Source of the DNA: Brachypodium distachyon
Taxonomy: Eukaryota > Streptophyta > Magnoliopsida > Poales > Poaceae
Assembly: GCF_000005505.3 (NCBI RefSeq)
Contig: NC_016131.3
Coordinates: 44,043,355 to 44,107,354 of the forward strand
Direction of reading: 5' to 3'
DNA: 64,000 bases
The notes under the pieces were generated by a model. It made no database searches, was not told the DNA's origin, and worked only from the letters and a program-made list of their open reading frames with translations. Shown piece after piece: positions 46,901 to 58,700 of this stretch. The position numbers and the translations under genes are program-made. The first letter of the stretch is position 1; the number at the start of each line of letters is the position of its first letter.

Positions 46901-49900
46901 CGTGCAGAAAGTCTATAGTCAATGTCTTTGGTACACTTCCAGGAGAAATCTCTGATTTTGATGTGTATTTTGTTTTGTGCAGCCATGCAATTATCTAATT
47001 GCGGGTATTTTTTGTGATTTATACTAGTGCTAAATGTTCCATTGATTTGATTCCTCGGTCCAGTAGAATGATACATACATGGTATTGCGGTATTGCATAT
47101 TCAGGAAGCAGGTCTGGTGGCCTTTGTTATCATGTAGGAGAAAGCTGCGAATAACGTAATAACAAATACTTCTGTGACGTTCGTAAAATGTTAGCCTGAT
47201 TTAGCCATTGGATATACTTGCTCGAATAATGGTAACACGGGTATTTGGGTAGATCTAGTTCCTGGTATTTCAAAACTGTGTTTGTCTATATCAAGTGTAT
47301 AGTCGATAAACAATATCTCTCTGAACGAGATATACTTGTTAAGTTTACCCAAACTACAACAATGAACATGCATTGCAAGGTGGTTTTGAGTTATCCCCGT
47401 GCCAAATCTTTTGAGAGATAAATTTCAAGCACTACTACTTACTTTATGTTTGTTCTTACAGGAAATATGTATCAGGTTTCAGGGAAAATCGACCAGGCAC
47501 ATTGGGGTCCTTCCTTGACTTCACAGGTATGTCCCTCCAATCTAGATTGGATATATCTATTGATATATCTTTACCAATGTACCAATTGAAAATGCCTTAC
47601 AGGAAGCTAATAGATGAAGTTATCATGCTCAGGAACTTGATATACATTCATGGAAGTGCCATACTGCCAATGCATATGAATTATGCCTTGTTATGGAACT
47701 CCTTATTAGCTGAAAAGTTCCAACCCTCATGCATGTTTTTTAGGCCTTTCTGAATTCATCATATAGACACGTCAACAGTTTTAAGTTAATATGTCTGATC
47801 TGTCCATAATTGATGGTACTGACTCGCAGACACATTCACATTTTCAGAGTTCATTTGGCGTTGTATACTGAGAAGGCAACTTCTGAGAGTTCTTGCTGTT
47901 ATCCTGGGCTGCATCTCAGCTGCCATACTATTGGCTGAGGCCACTTTGCTTCCAACTGGTGTTCATTTGTCACTTTTCTCCATTCTCATAAATACTGCAG
48001 GAAAGAAAGAAGTTCTAGTGCAGGTAACTAATAAGTTGGCATTGAACTATGTAACATTACCTTCTTGTGTTTGAGTAAAACCTGTAATATTTCCTCCACC
48101 TTGCAGCGCAATTAGATGGGAATACTTTTTCTTGTATCTGTACCTATTCAGACAATAATTAATCCTTTAGAAGGTATAGTTGCCATTAATTTTGATGCAA
48201 ACATGCACAATAACTTCATTTCAAAAAGTAAATGTTCTTTTGTGTAAGCATAACTTATTTTGTGCGGATTGTTTAGTCACATGCATCTCCCATTATTGCT
48301 TATACATTCATCATATAAGAAATAAATTTTAATATTTTTAATGTTTTGCCTGCTAACGTGAGTTACCACTTGACAGGTTGTTGCATTTGCTCCATTGATG
48401 TATATGTGCGTTTGCACATATTATCCGCTCTTCAGGTTAGGGATGATGGTGGTCTATTCACTGACCCCGGGACATACTAGCTCAGTCAGCTTGCTTATGA
48501 TCTGCTCGTAAGTTTTCCCATTTCCTATCATTTGGTGTTTCAAGTCCACTGAACAAAGCTTTTTTTGCACGCTAATGTAACTTTTGTATCAAATGCCAAT
48601 TTTTAGAATGGTTGCAAGATATGCACCTCCTATTTCGTACAACTTCCTGAATCTCATTCACCTTGGTGGCGATGCTAAAACTACTTTCGAGAAGGTAATA
48701 GTTTTGATGAGGCACTTTGCGGTATTCTGTGTACTACTTTGTGATAATAAAATCCAGCATGTAGATTTTAACCAATTTCCACGTGAATAGGTTTCCTCCA
48801 GTCACAAGGTGAACAAAACCAACAATAATCCTTTAGTTGCATTTTCTATTTTTGAAGGGAAAAGAAATTGTTATCAAGAATTATTTGGGGCATGATAATT
48901 GTTCGAGAAATATCTATAGCACAAGTCTGAGCCCGGTATCAGGAAATAGCACAAAAAAGAAGCCACATCCTCTCTCTAGCACAAAGCAAACCCGGAGTTT
49001 TCATGCATACCACTTTTGTCCAATTAGGTTAGCAGTTTTTGTTACTATTCAATCTTTCACTCACAGGAAAAAGAGGATCCGTAACTGAACAGAGTGACAT
49101 ATTTGAATAGAGAAGTTCTACCGCTTCATTTGTTTAAGTATACTGTTTACCAGATAAATAAGTCCTAGTTAACTGCTGGATAAATAATTCTTGCATTATT
49201 TTGTAGAGGATGGGGAGCATTGATGATGCTGTTCCTTTCTTTGGGAGAAACTTCAACAGAATCTATCCACTCATTATGGTTGTTTATACTCTGCTGGTCG
49301 CCGGTAATTTCTTTGGGTATCTTTTTGAGTTCTTTGGAAGCTGGAAAAGGTTCAAGTTCTGGACTGAGGAAGAAGAAGATATGGATGGGTTTGATCCATC
49401 TGGAGTGATTATTCTGCAGAGAGGTAAGAACTGCATATATGGGTATCTTTTCTTTTTTTGATGGGAAAATATGGGTATCTTTTCTTGTTACTCCGTGCAT
49501 ATGCTTGTTTTTCTCGTACCGCCTGGTCTTATTTTTCTTTCAAAAAGGAGGAGGTGCCTCCGACCCGTGCATCGACTGATGCACACAACCACATTTTTTG
49601 GTCTTATGGGATTTGGATGTAGTTTAGTTTCGTGAATAAAAAGTTCATTGAACTGGCAGCAACACATATCAGGTTCTCACTTTACATGAAAGTTATGATT
49701 TACTTTCACATCAGTATTTAGCTGTTCTTAAAAACCATTTATAAAATCATAATTCGAAGTTGAACCATGGCTCTTGCTTTCAGGCCGTTTGATTGTTCTA
49801 GTCTTTTGATCCATCTTTTTTGTTGAGACAGATCCTTTTGCTCGTTCACTAGCTTTTCCTGTCAGATATTGCTTAAATATGCTGTATTTATTCTGCAGAA

Positions 49901-50668
49901 AGATCTTGGATTGAACAAGCACATAAAGTCGGTGAGCCGGTTACCCCATTGGCAAGAAACTTCAGATCTGTAAGCAAAGACGTTGAATCTGGAAACGTTC
50001 TACAGGTGCAAATCTATTTGCTTGCATGATTGGTCCTTGTTCATGATGTCTTTAATAGTCTTCTCTCTTTTTGAAGCAGTATCATATTCTTCTTTCCTTT
50101 CTCTAGACGTCTGCTGTTTGCTGCTGTGGCTGTATTTCAGCTAAAATTTTAGGGCTTGGAGGTCTCATTCCTACTTCATTCTTCAATTTGCTTTCCACAG
50201 GGTGCAGAAAAGGTGGCAATGAAAGAAACAGTACATACTTCCAAAATGGGAGGAGGGGCCCAGTCGAAATCTGGTGTCAACGTTGACCATAAATATTCTT
50301 CTATTAGAGAACAAGCCAGCAGTCATCTGTCAGTTAAGCAAGTGCAGAATGAAACTCATTCGACCTCTATTTTGCTTGAAGCGGGGAACTCTGAAAAGCC
50401 ATCTCCTCTTAGTGTAGCACCAGATTCATCAGCTGGAACCGCATCAACATGGACCTCGATGAAGACGGGATTTCAGAGTTTCAAATCCAACATGAGTTCC
50501 AAGAGGTTTCTTCCTTTGAGCCTATCGCGCACAAAATCATCTCCTACAGGATCACTTGATGAGATCTTTCAGAGACTAAAACGGCACCAAAGCAATGCAC
50601 GTGTGGCTTGCCTTGACGATGACGACGGCACTCATGAGATGAACCAAACAATTGGAGGATCAACATGA
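43906..50668 (+). CDS. LMBR1-domain integral membrane protein (LMBD2-like)
   Basis: Fourteen coding exons: 43906-44073, 44705-44781, 45406-45564, 45875-46088, 46172-46258, 46347-46486, 46765-46845, 47462-47526, 47830-48023, 48377-48507, 48607-48694, 49207-49423, 49899-50005 and 50201-50668. All borders are GT-AG and every junction keeps frame, giving 731 aa, the size of plant LMBD2 homologues. Hydrophobic segments include YLIALPLTVGLVAATLRYF, PLYVLATVGYAWLCSLSFVI, YEIVGVIGFLGIIMLIII, AILGFAMACSNTFGLVTGAF and PLIMVVYTLLVAGNFFGYLF. A charged, coiled-coil-prone loop (KTMAALRRRLRRAHEEYCR) lies in the middle. The Ser/Thr-rich C terminus is presumably cytosolic. The animal relatives LMBR1/LIMR are lipocalin-receptor-like; the plant role is unknown. 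No lesions. Confidence 0.93.
46612..46630. repeat. G19 homopolymer in an LMBR1 intron
   Basis: An unbroken G run, within the intron between the exons ending at 46486 and starting at 46765. Confidence 0.85.
49540..49600 (-). mobile_element. Short LINE 3'-end relic in an LMBR1 intron
   Basis: Read on the minus strand it has GATGCACGGGTCGGAGGCAC and CTCCTTTTTGAAAGAAAAAT. This is the same 3'-end pattern as the large LINE at 63830-63868 (GATGCAGAGGCCGGGAAGAA, then CCTTTTTGAAAGAAAA). It is a severely 5'-truncated copy in the intron 49424-49898. Confidence 0.5.
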
Positions 50669-50779
50669 TAGTCTGACGTGTGACGTATCCAAAGTTAGAA
50701 AATAGGATATGAACATGCACGTGTGGCTTACCTTGACGATGACGACGGCACAGATGAACCAAACAATTGGAGGATCAAC
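50595..50779 (+). repeat. Duplicated C-terminal tail and 3' UTR of LMBR1
   Basis: 50595-50664 contains the last coding bases (ATGCACGTGTGGCTTGCCTT...GGAGGATCAAC). 50714-50779 repeats it with about 119 bp offset. The second copy lies after the stop codon, lacks a few bases (CTCATGAGATGAACC becomes CAGATGAACC) and has TTACC for TTGCC. Confidence 0.85.
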
Positions 50780-51550
50780 CAAAAAAAGAAAATAGAAGCT
50801 CAGGTTGTAGAGAACTGGGGATCAGTTACGTGAAGAAGGGGAAATACTTTCGACACAGAGTGTATAGTTCCTCAGAAATGGTACAGAAGGCATACAAAGA
50901 CTAAGGTACAGTATAGGATCTCAATAGAAAACGAAGGCCCACAATGTATATAGGTCACAGATAAACAGTCTGTGTATCAAAGATTAGAACTTAGAAGTTC
51001 GCCTCGAAGGGCGAAACAAGAGCTAACAGCTTCAAGGCGCAAGAAATCCTAGGACTACTGTTCTCAATGGCACAGTGTTGTACACCCAATTTTCCGCATG
51101 ATAGTCTCAGTAGAGGCTCGGAATGGTTAGCTTGAAGGCTCATCCTTAGTTTAGAAAAAAAAAGGCTCATCCTTGGTGTTTAGGGAAACAACCTAGCTCC
51201 AGACAGTGATGTATGTTGTCCACCTATGCAGCATTATGAGCTAATATGCCCATTTGCCTGCCTGTTTCTCAATGAAATCAACTATTGCCTCAGTGCCTGC
51301 CTGCCCATTTGCCTGTCTGCTACTCCAAAATTTCAAAACCAACGTGCTTGTTCCATGTCAACTTTTTAGTTCCCTCAAGTATCGAGCTTGTTCGGATAAT
51401 TCCTCATGGAGCTCTTTTACGGTACCTCGAAATTACTGTGGACTGTCTATTCAATCAAATCTAATGGCTAATACTACATGGTACTCCATCAGAAATTTTT
51501 AGGAGCACGTGCTAAAAATAGGTGGAGTACCTTACTTACTGTGAAGGGGC
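50780..51550. other. Stretch between LMBR1 and the LINE
   Basis: Probably includes the end of the LMBR1 3' UTR. CCATTTGCCTGCCTG at 51249 and CCCATTTGCCTGTCTG at 51303 are local repeats. No gene seen. Confidence 0.4.
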
Positions 51551-52144
51551 AAAACTGTGCCAATGAAAACAACAAAAGTTACGCAACGACGAAGCATGGG
51601 CGATCTCGCAACAACAAAAGACTAGCATGTGCTCCGAAAATCCCGGAGTCCCGTTGGGGCGCTTCGCTGGGCGCTTCTGGGCGATCTCGCCGGAATCCGA
51701 TGAGGACAAGGACGCGGTTACGTTCGAGTCGTCGGAGGAGGACGCTGCTTCGTCTAGGGTCTCCCGTTTCTTGGTCGGCACCCCTTCGCCGGTGAGTTGT
51801 AATCTGAATATTTCTTCTTCGTTTTCTAAGGAGGAGAAGAGGAGGCGGAGGAGGTTGGAGGCGGCCACGGCGGTTGCTTCTGCTTTTCTGCAGGTTTCGA
51901 GCGAGGTGTGTTCGTCGTCTAGGGATGTCTCTTCGTCGCCTGGATCGGTGGCACCTCTGCAGTGTCGGAGGACTGCTGATCTGGAGCCGAGGGCGGCTGC
52001 GCTGGAGCCGACGACATTCCTGCTCGACCAGTTCGATGAGGCGGACTGGACTTTGGTGCAACGCCGGCATCGACGTCCGTCGGCCAGAGGCCGATCGAAG
52101 GTGAGTTTTTCCGGTCGCCGTTCGTCGGCGCGTTTGAATTCCGT

Positions 52145-52400
52145 CCGTTACAGATCGCATGGCCATACGGGCCGAGGAGGTGGACTGGTACGTGCGAGTT
52201 CTGTGAAGGCTTCGCAGGCCCATACGGGGCCGGCGGGCCCTGTTCGTTTCGGTTCGCATGGCGATAAGGGCCTTGCAGGTTGTGCGCTTCGTGCGAGTCC
52301 TTCAATCGGGTCGCAAGCCCATACGGGGCCTGCGGGCCTTGTCAATCGGAGTTCTCTGTCAGACGGCCATACGGGCCTGGTAGGAACGGCAGGTTACGCG
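52145..52400 (+). repeat. HTG-motif repeats in LINE ORF1
   Basis: Five diverged units share a core CCATACGGGGCC (52163, 52212, 52260 variant, 52319, 52363) at 45-60 bp spacing, translated as HTGxxG or HDKGLAG. Confidence 0.7.
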
Positions 52401-53413
52401 ATCTCAGGGATACGTTCTGCTGGGATTGCGTTCAGGCGTCTTCTCGGCCGCGTCTGGTGTAGTTCGGCTCCGCGTGCGCCGACCGTCTCACCTGCCGAAG
52501 CCGTGAATGCGTACCGCGGAGGTGGCCGTGGGGGCGGAGAGTTTCAAGGTGGCGATCGATTTTATGATTGTGATCGGCTACGGTGGTGGTGGCAGCCGGG
52601 GTAGCTTCAACGACGGCTATGGTGACGAGGGCTATGGTGATGCCCGGGAGGACTTTGGTGGCTACGACAATGGCGATCGCTTCTCCGGCGGTCGCGACGG
52701 TGCTGGTTTTCGTGGTGATTTCCACCCGGGCCGTTGGGTTGCTGGTGGCACCGGAGGACCGCCGCGTTACGGAGACGGTGGTGGGAATCGGCGGCGCTAT
52801 GAGTTCCGCGCTGGTCGTGGCTCTGCGGGCCGTGGTCGTGGTGTGCCGCCGGCTCGCGGTCGTGGCAGCGGTGCTGGCCGCGGTGGAGGTACCGCTGGCC
52901 GCGGTGGAGGTGGCGGTACGGGCGCTGGTGCCGCTTCTTCCTCTGCTGGTGCGACGGCCGTGACGGAGACAGGAGCTGCAAATGCCTCTAAGGCAGTGTC
53001 CGGGGAAGGCCCAGTTGCAGCGACTGCCACTGCTCGATCCCTTGGTCGCTGTTGCCCCTGCTTCGGCTGCCCTTGTGGCGAAGTCTTTGGGTGCTGCTAC
53101 GACCTCTCAGACGGGGTTGCAGCAGCCTGGTGGGGGAATGCTGCAGATGGCAGCATCTCCTACTGCTATCGACGCTCCCGAGACGTCAGGGGCGTCCAAG
53201 CCGGCCAAAAAAGCTAATAAGGTGAAGTGCTATAGATGCAATCAATCGGGTCATTTCTCTGCTGATTGTACGGCTCTAGTGTGTGATATTTGTGAGTCTG
53301 CTGCTCATATTGAAGATGGGTGCCCGCTGCTATCGGCGCCAAAGCAATGCATGGTTTTGGTGAGGAGGCTTTGATGTTTTTTGAGTTGCCGGTGTCTGAT
53401 TCCTTTAGGCCTC

Positions 53414-53617
53414 GTCGTGAGAATGGCAGAGTTGGGTCAATTTCTGTGTCAGGAGGGAGTTTGTCTATCGAGCAGGTTACCTCTCTTCTCCAATGGCTGG
53501 TGCCGACTGAAACTTGTCGTGAGAATGGCAGAGTTGGGTTAATTTCTGTGTCAGGAGGGAGTTTGTCTATCGAGCAGGTTACCTCTCTTCTGCAATGGCT
53601 GGTGCCGACTGAAACTT
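53414..53617 (+). repeat. In-frame 102-bp tandem duplication in LINE ORF1
   Basis: 53414-53515 and 53516-53617 are nearly identical, beginning GTCGTGAGAATGGCAGAGTT. The period is 102 bp (34 codons), so the frame is kept. Three or so base differences were seen. Confidence 0.9.
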
Positions 53618-55220
53618 TTCAACGTGAACTTGTATGAGAAAGATGTATTCAAGGCTGTTTTTCCTTCGAAGGCTGAGCTCCTGCGCTTGACTCGGTCTGG
53701 CACCTTTTCAGTTCCTGCTAGTCCGTGTGCTATTACTTTCTCTAATTGGAGTGCGAAAGTTGAGCCCGAATGGAGTTTATAGGAGGTGTGCGTGCTGGTG
53801 TCTGGTATCCTGCCTAATTACTTAGACGATTATGTCACTCTTTGGGGAGTTGGATCTCTGTTGGGCAAGACCAAGGATGTCGATATGCCCTATACTCGGA
53901 GGCATGGGGTTCTTCGAATTTTGGTGTCTTGTGCTGATTACAGGAGCATAGCTCATGAAAAAGATGTGCTTATCAAAGGCAGTGGCTATGTTCTAGCTTT
54001 TCGAGTGGAAGCACCTGCAGGTTTGATTGATCCGGCTGACACTGATATGCTTGATACCCATGATGATTCGGATGGGGGTGAAAGGCCAAGCAGAATGATA
54101 CCGACGTTAATCAATCTGATCCCAAAGGCAAAGCTTTAGTTCCCGATGTTCATGGGTCCTCGTCGTCATCAGTGCGGGAGGTACAATCCCTGCTGGGACA
54201 CAAGTAGCTTTTACGGTGCTTCCAGCCATCCGTTTCGGCTCCTTTGCTTTGGAGTCGACTTCGCGGGTCTGTGTGTCGGCTCCCCGTTCCCGCTGGGCTG
54301 ATATGGTTGAGGAAGAAGAGAGAATTTCTTTGTCCGCACCCCTTTGTGCTCGTTCTCATGGGCTGCGTCGTCAGAGTAGTTGCAGTGGACTGCTTGCTAA
54401 GCTCGATGCGCCGACTGGGGGCGGTGTGGCTCCTGCTTTTCAGCAAGATCTGAACGGGCCTGCTGTGGGGCCGGTTCAGCTTGGTGTGGGACTTCAGCGG
54501 CACGATGTGATGGCGGTAGCTCCGTCCGTTGGGCTTGTGAAGTCGTACGTGGCGTCTCCTGCTGTGGCGCACCTGCGTGGTGCTGCTCCTGTGTGCCTGC
54601 AGCTGCTGCATGGCGCACCGGGTGCTGGCCCAGTGGAGCCCTCATGGCAGGTGGCTATGGGGTCGCCGCCTCTCTCTCCCGGCCTTGCGCCGGCGCCTCT
54701 CTCTCCCGCATGTGGACCAGACGGGTCCACTGTGGGGGGTTCGTCGCTGGATGCGGTGACCGCCTTCGACGGGATTCCGGATGTTGCTACGACTGCAGTT
54801 CGATCCAGTGTGCGCATCCGTGCTCAACCGGATGCGGATGTGACTCAGCTGGAGCGTGACTCGTCGCGCTCAAGCTCGTGATCCTCTCCCTGTTCCAGGT
54901 AACACGGCGAGCTGTCTCTCGTTCACTACTCTTTCAGATTCTGAAATTATTGATAGAACTAGTAGATTAGGGATTTCTCTTGGGAAGTCACATGATCTTA
55001 AACGAATTTCTGTTAATTTACTTAAATCGACTGAATTGGAACGGGCGGCTACTATTATTAGAAAGGATGTTGTACCTTCATAATCTTGGGGGGGGTGGGG
55101 GCCTGATCATACGGATCTGGTTCCTGAGGTTATCCCGAAGCAGCGCCGTAAGAAAAAGACTTATGACTTGTCTGCAGTCCGTCGTAGTACGTGACAGCAT
55201 AAGCAAATTTTTTTTTCCTA

Positions 55221-55746
55221 ATGAAAGGTTTGTTTTGGAATTGCGAGGGGCTTCGTGACCCTGCCAAACATCGCCTGATCCAGGAAAACATTCGTGAGCA
55301 TCGACTTGACTTTATTGTCTTATTTGAGACATGACGTTCAAATTATGCCGGTCCTTTTTTGAATCATCTGGCCAGTGGTTTGGACTATGAGTGGTATGTG
55401 TTACCGCCTCGTGGTCGCTCCGGTGGAATTTTGGCTGGCTTTAATACAATCAATCTCCAAGTCAAAAGAGTTGATACGGGAGATTATTGTGTTAAATTTC
55501 ACTTACGCTCAAAGCTTGATGGATTTGAGTGGGTGCTCGTTCCGGTATATGGGGCGGCCCAAGACGCTCATAAGCCAAATTTTTTGGCCGAGCTTGTTAG
55601 GATGTGTGAATCAGAATCGCTGCCCACGGCGGTCGGGGGTGATTTTAATATTATCCGTCGTCAGGAGGAGAAAAATAATGATAATTTTAATGCCAGATGG
55701 CCTTTCATTTTCAATGCCATTATTGAGAGCCTGGATTTAAGAGAAA
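55221..55746 (+). pseudogene. LINE ORF2, endonuclease part
   Basis: The ATG at 55221 opens MKGLFWNCEGLRDPAKHRLI, the classical start of plant L1 ORF2 with the N-x-E/G motif of APE endonucleases. It continues with FIVLFET, an in-frame TGA (55332-55334), then SGGILAGFN, VPVYGAA and the catalytic GGDFNIIR block. It is cut by the insertion after LREI and resumes at 60554. The endonuclease nicks target DNA to prime reverse transcription. Confidence 0.8.
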
Positions 55747-55751
55747 TCGTT

Positions 55752-58700
55752 TGTGGCGACCCCGACCGGAATCTCTGTGTATTCTATACTAGTCCCTGGA
55801 TCAATAGCTAGTACACACAATCCAAGATGAAATACCAAAAACACATGTCTTAAACGATAAACAATAATCCAGAGTGCATATTTTTACTACATAGCGGAAA
55901 AATCACATTGAACACGAATGAGTCCATCAACGCCACAGGCTTGTTGAGTATACCCGCGACCCTGCGTAACCTTTCTTCATACGACAACATCTGCACATGA
56001 TAGGTGCAGGTCAGTACATTGAATGTACTTGCAAGTAGATACCTGTGTGGTTAGGAGAAATGCAAGCACATGCTTAAGGATAAGTCCTAAATAGGCTTCT
56101 ACGGTTTCTTTTGCAAAAAGCCAGTTTTGGATTTTGAAATACTCATAATACTTTTTCTTTGGAAAACTCTAACTCTAGAATTTTGTAGAAAATAGTTTTT
56201 GAAAACTAATATGTCAAGTGGAATCTGCACCACAAGACTTAACTCTGTGATCTGCCATCAGTGCTTCGATGACTCACAAAGCTTTCCCTTACTATGCATT
56301 CTGGGTCAAACTGACACTCACATAGTAACCCTGACTCATTCTGTGGATACTTCCATCGATTCAAAACAGTGAGTTTTGAAAACAAAACTTAGAAAATCTC
56401 CTCTTGACCAGACTTAGTAGCTAAAAATTCGCCGTAACCAGGGGCATGGCTAATCGATTAGATTGACACTCTGCAGAGGTTTGTACACTTTACCCACTAG
56501 ACACAATCAGTCCAAAGTGTTGCCTAACGACAAGCGTGCGCAACAGGTAAAGATTGTGACGAAGTCTTTCACTAGAAGTGCCCTATACTTAATCCTGGCA
56601 CCGCCCGTTCCAAAAAGCACATTGGCCCCTCTCCGGATGACGATACCCAAGTAAGGGTTTCCCGCCAGTTACTCGACAACGCCAGAGCCATAATAGCAAG
56701 TGGTTGTATAGGTAAGCTTTTGGGTTCCATTGGAAAACACTCGAACTTTTTGATACTGGACGGCGGTCCCCACCGAAATCCTGAGCATCTGCAGAGCCAA
56801 ACTGGATGCTGCCCTTGTCGACAACCAAAAATGATCTCAGACATACCACTCCGCCCAGTGGAAAACATTTTTGGGTTTTATTTCAAAAATATTTTTGCAA
56901 AACATATATCGGCTCAAACTGAGCATTTAATACTTTGAAAGTAGTTTTGGGTCCCTCCCGATACAATAATGTAGCAAGCACTTTGCAAAAACATACAAGT
57001 AATAACTTAGGGTAATTGGTGGCATTGCAAACAACCTGTAGGCATACTACATAGGTCATAACTAATAATTTGCAAACGCATTTTGAAAATACTTTATAGA
57101 GAATAAGACCTACACATGCATTCTTACACTTTGTAGAACAAAGTAGCTTATGCAAAATATTGGATTCTATATGATCAAATGTATCACTTGCCTTGGCCTG
57201 TGTTGATACAAACTTCTTCTTCACGACACTTAGCACAATCGCACTCCGAATCATCTATCGCGAAGAACAAATAACAACAATAACCACAATGTTCGATAAC
57301 TCCAAATAAATCCAAATGAAGAACCAAAAGTGGTAATCAACGATTATCGTTATTGCTAAAGCATAGGATAGGGTTTCGGAAAAGATGGGAATAGTTTGAT
57401 AGGAATTATGACTAAAGAATTATACTATCCCCTTAATATCCCACATGTTTTATTTATGAAAACATGAACAATGCACAACTCACGATTCAACTAAAGTTAA
57501 TACAAGATATGCAACATGACAAAGTTATCATGCAAACTATGCATCTTAGGTGAACATGATAGATAATAAAAAGCATCAAGTTAACTATTGTTCTAGCATG
57601 CTATGCTACTGTTATTTAGTTAGAGTAATTAATTTCCATGCATCAAGTTCATCTATGCAATGCAAACACAACTATACATTTAATCTATCAATGCAAATTG
57701 ATTAAGCTACATGAGATTAAATTTTATTAGTTGTTGCTCATTAACATGCAAAGCCTACCTATGACATAAACCTCATGATGCAATTTATAGTTATAAAAAT
57801 ATTTTTATACAAATACTTTAGTGATACACAAACCTGGAAAAGATAGATAAGAACCTAGGGTTTATGACAACAAGATTGAGAAAGAATCTCTAAGTTGTTG
57901 GGACAAAATAGAGAAGGGAAAAACTAATCTAGGTGAGTTGAAACATTGACATATTTGATCGGATCATAACATGTGATAGATGCAAAGGGAACTTGGATTA
58001 GAAATCGATACAAAAGGCTATAATTGAATTGGAGTTGAAACGGTGAAGTTCTGGCTGTTAACAGATACAAAATTCTATGGATCATGGATACCGTATATGG
58101 ACATGAAAAGGTTCAAAAAGGGGTTCAGAATGTAGGGTTGGATGGATTATTGTCAAAACAGAAAGAATAATCTAATTTGGAGCAATGGATCAAAAGAAAG
58201 GGACTTCGAAATACAACTAATCAATGTTTCAACACAGATAGCATGTAACAGTGTTAACAGATTGCAACTTTGGTTGAGGATGAACTAGTGTAGATGAAAT
58301 AGAAATTGTGCAAACAGTGCACTGATGTGTAGAACATGATCTGATAGATGATCTGCAGAAGGTTTGAGACCAAACGGATCTATGGAATAGTCTGCAAGAA
58401 TTGGAAAGGTGGATAATCCAGAAGCAACATGTTGTGAATAGCAACTTCAGATAAAGATTAACTACTGAAGATAATCCAGACGGGGCATGAAAACTGATCT
58501 AATCTGAAGAGCACGACGTGATCTAAGCATAGCAGAAGGAATCGGCTAAATAGGATGTACGGTTGATAATCTACAAGCTACAGAAGTAGGCTAATCAAAA
58601 CAGACTGCAGCTCGAAAAATAGAACAAGAAAGCTCACCGGAGAAGATGAAGTTCGCCGGAGTGGATGAGAGTCGGCGAAACAGAGGTTTCCGAGGCGAGG

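Larger units (their letters stand above)
51627..54881 (+). pseudogene. LINE ORF1 (gag-like nucleic-acid-binding protein), broken
   Basis: It opens at ATG 51627 (MCSENPGVPLGRFAG) and carries an acidic segment, a basic coil (KEEKRRRRRLEAATAVASAF) and HTG-containing repeats to 52604. A Gly/Arg-rich RGG-like part lies in another frame (52540-52960). Then, in a third frame, come two zinc knuckles (CYRCNQSGHFSADC, 53227-53268, and CDICESAAHIEDGC, 53281-53322). A DUF4283-like region follows: a duplicated 34-residue block at 53414-53617, then FKAVFPSKAELLRLTRSG and LPNYLDDYVTLWGVGSL. A Pro/Ala/Ser-rich stretch extends to the last stop at 54879-54881. At least three frame changes separate these parts. 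Such proteins bind the LINE RNA. Confidence 0.65.

Noticed and set aside
51579..52259. Minus-strand frame of 226 codons opposite LINE ORF1
   Set aside because: Arg-rich mirror of a GC-rich coding region; the plus strand carries the recognisable LINE protein.
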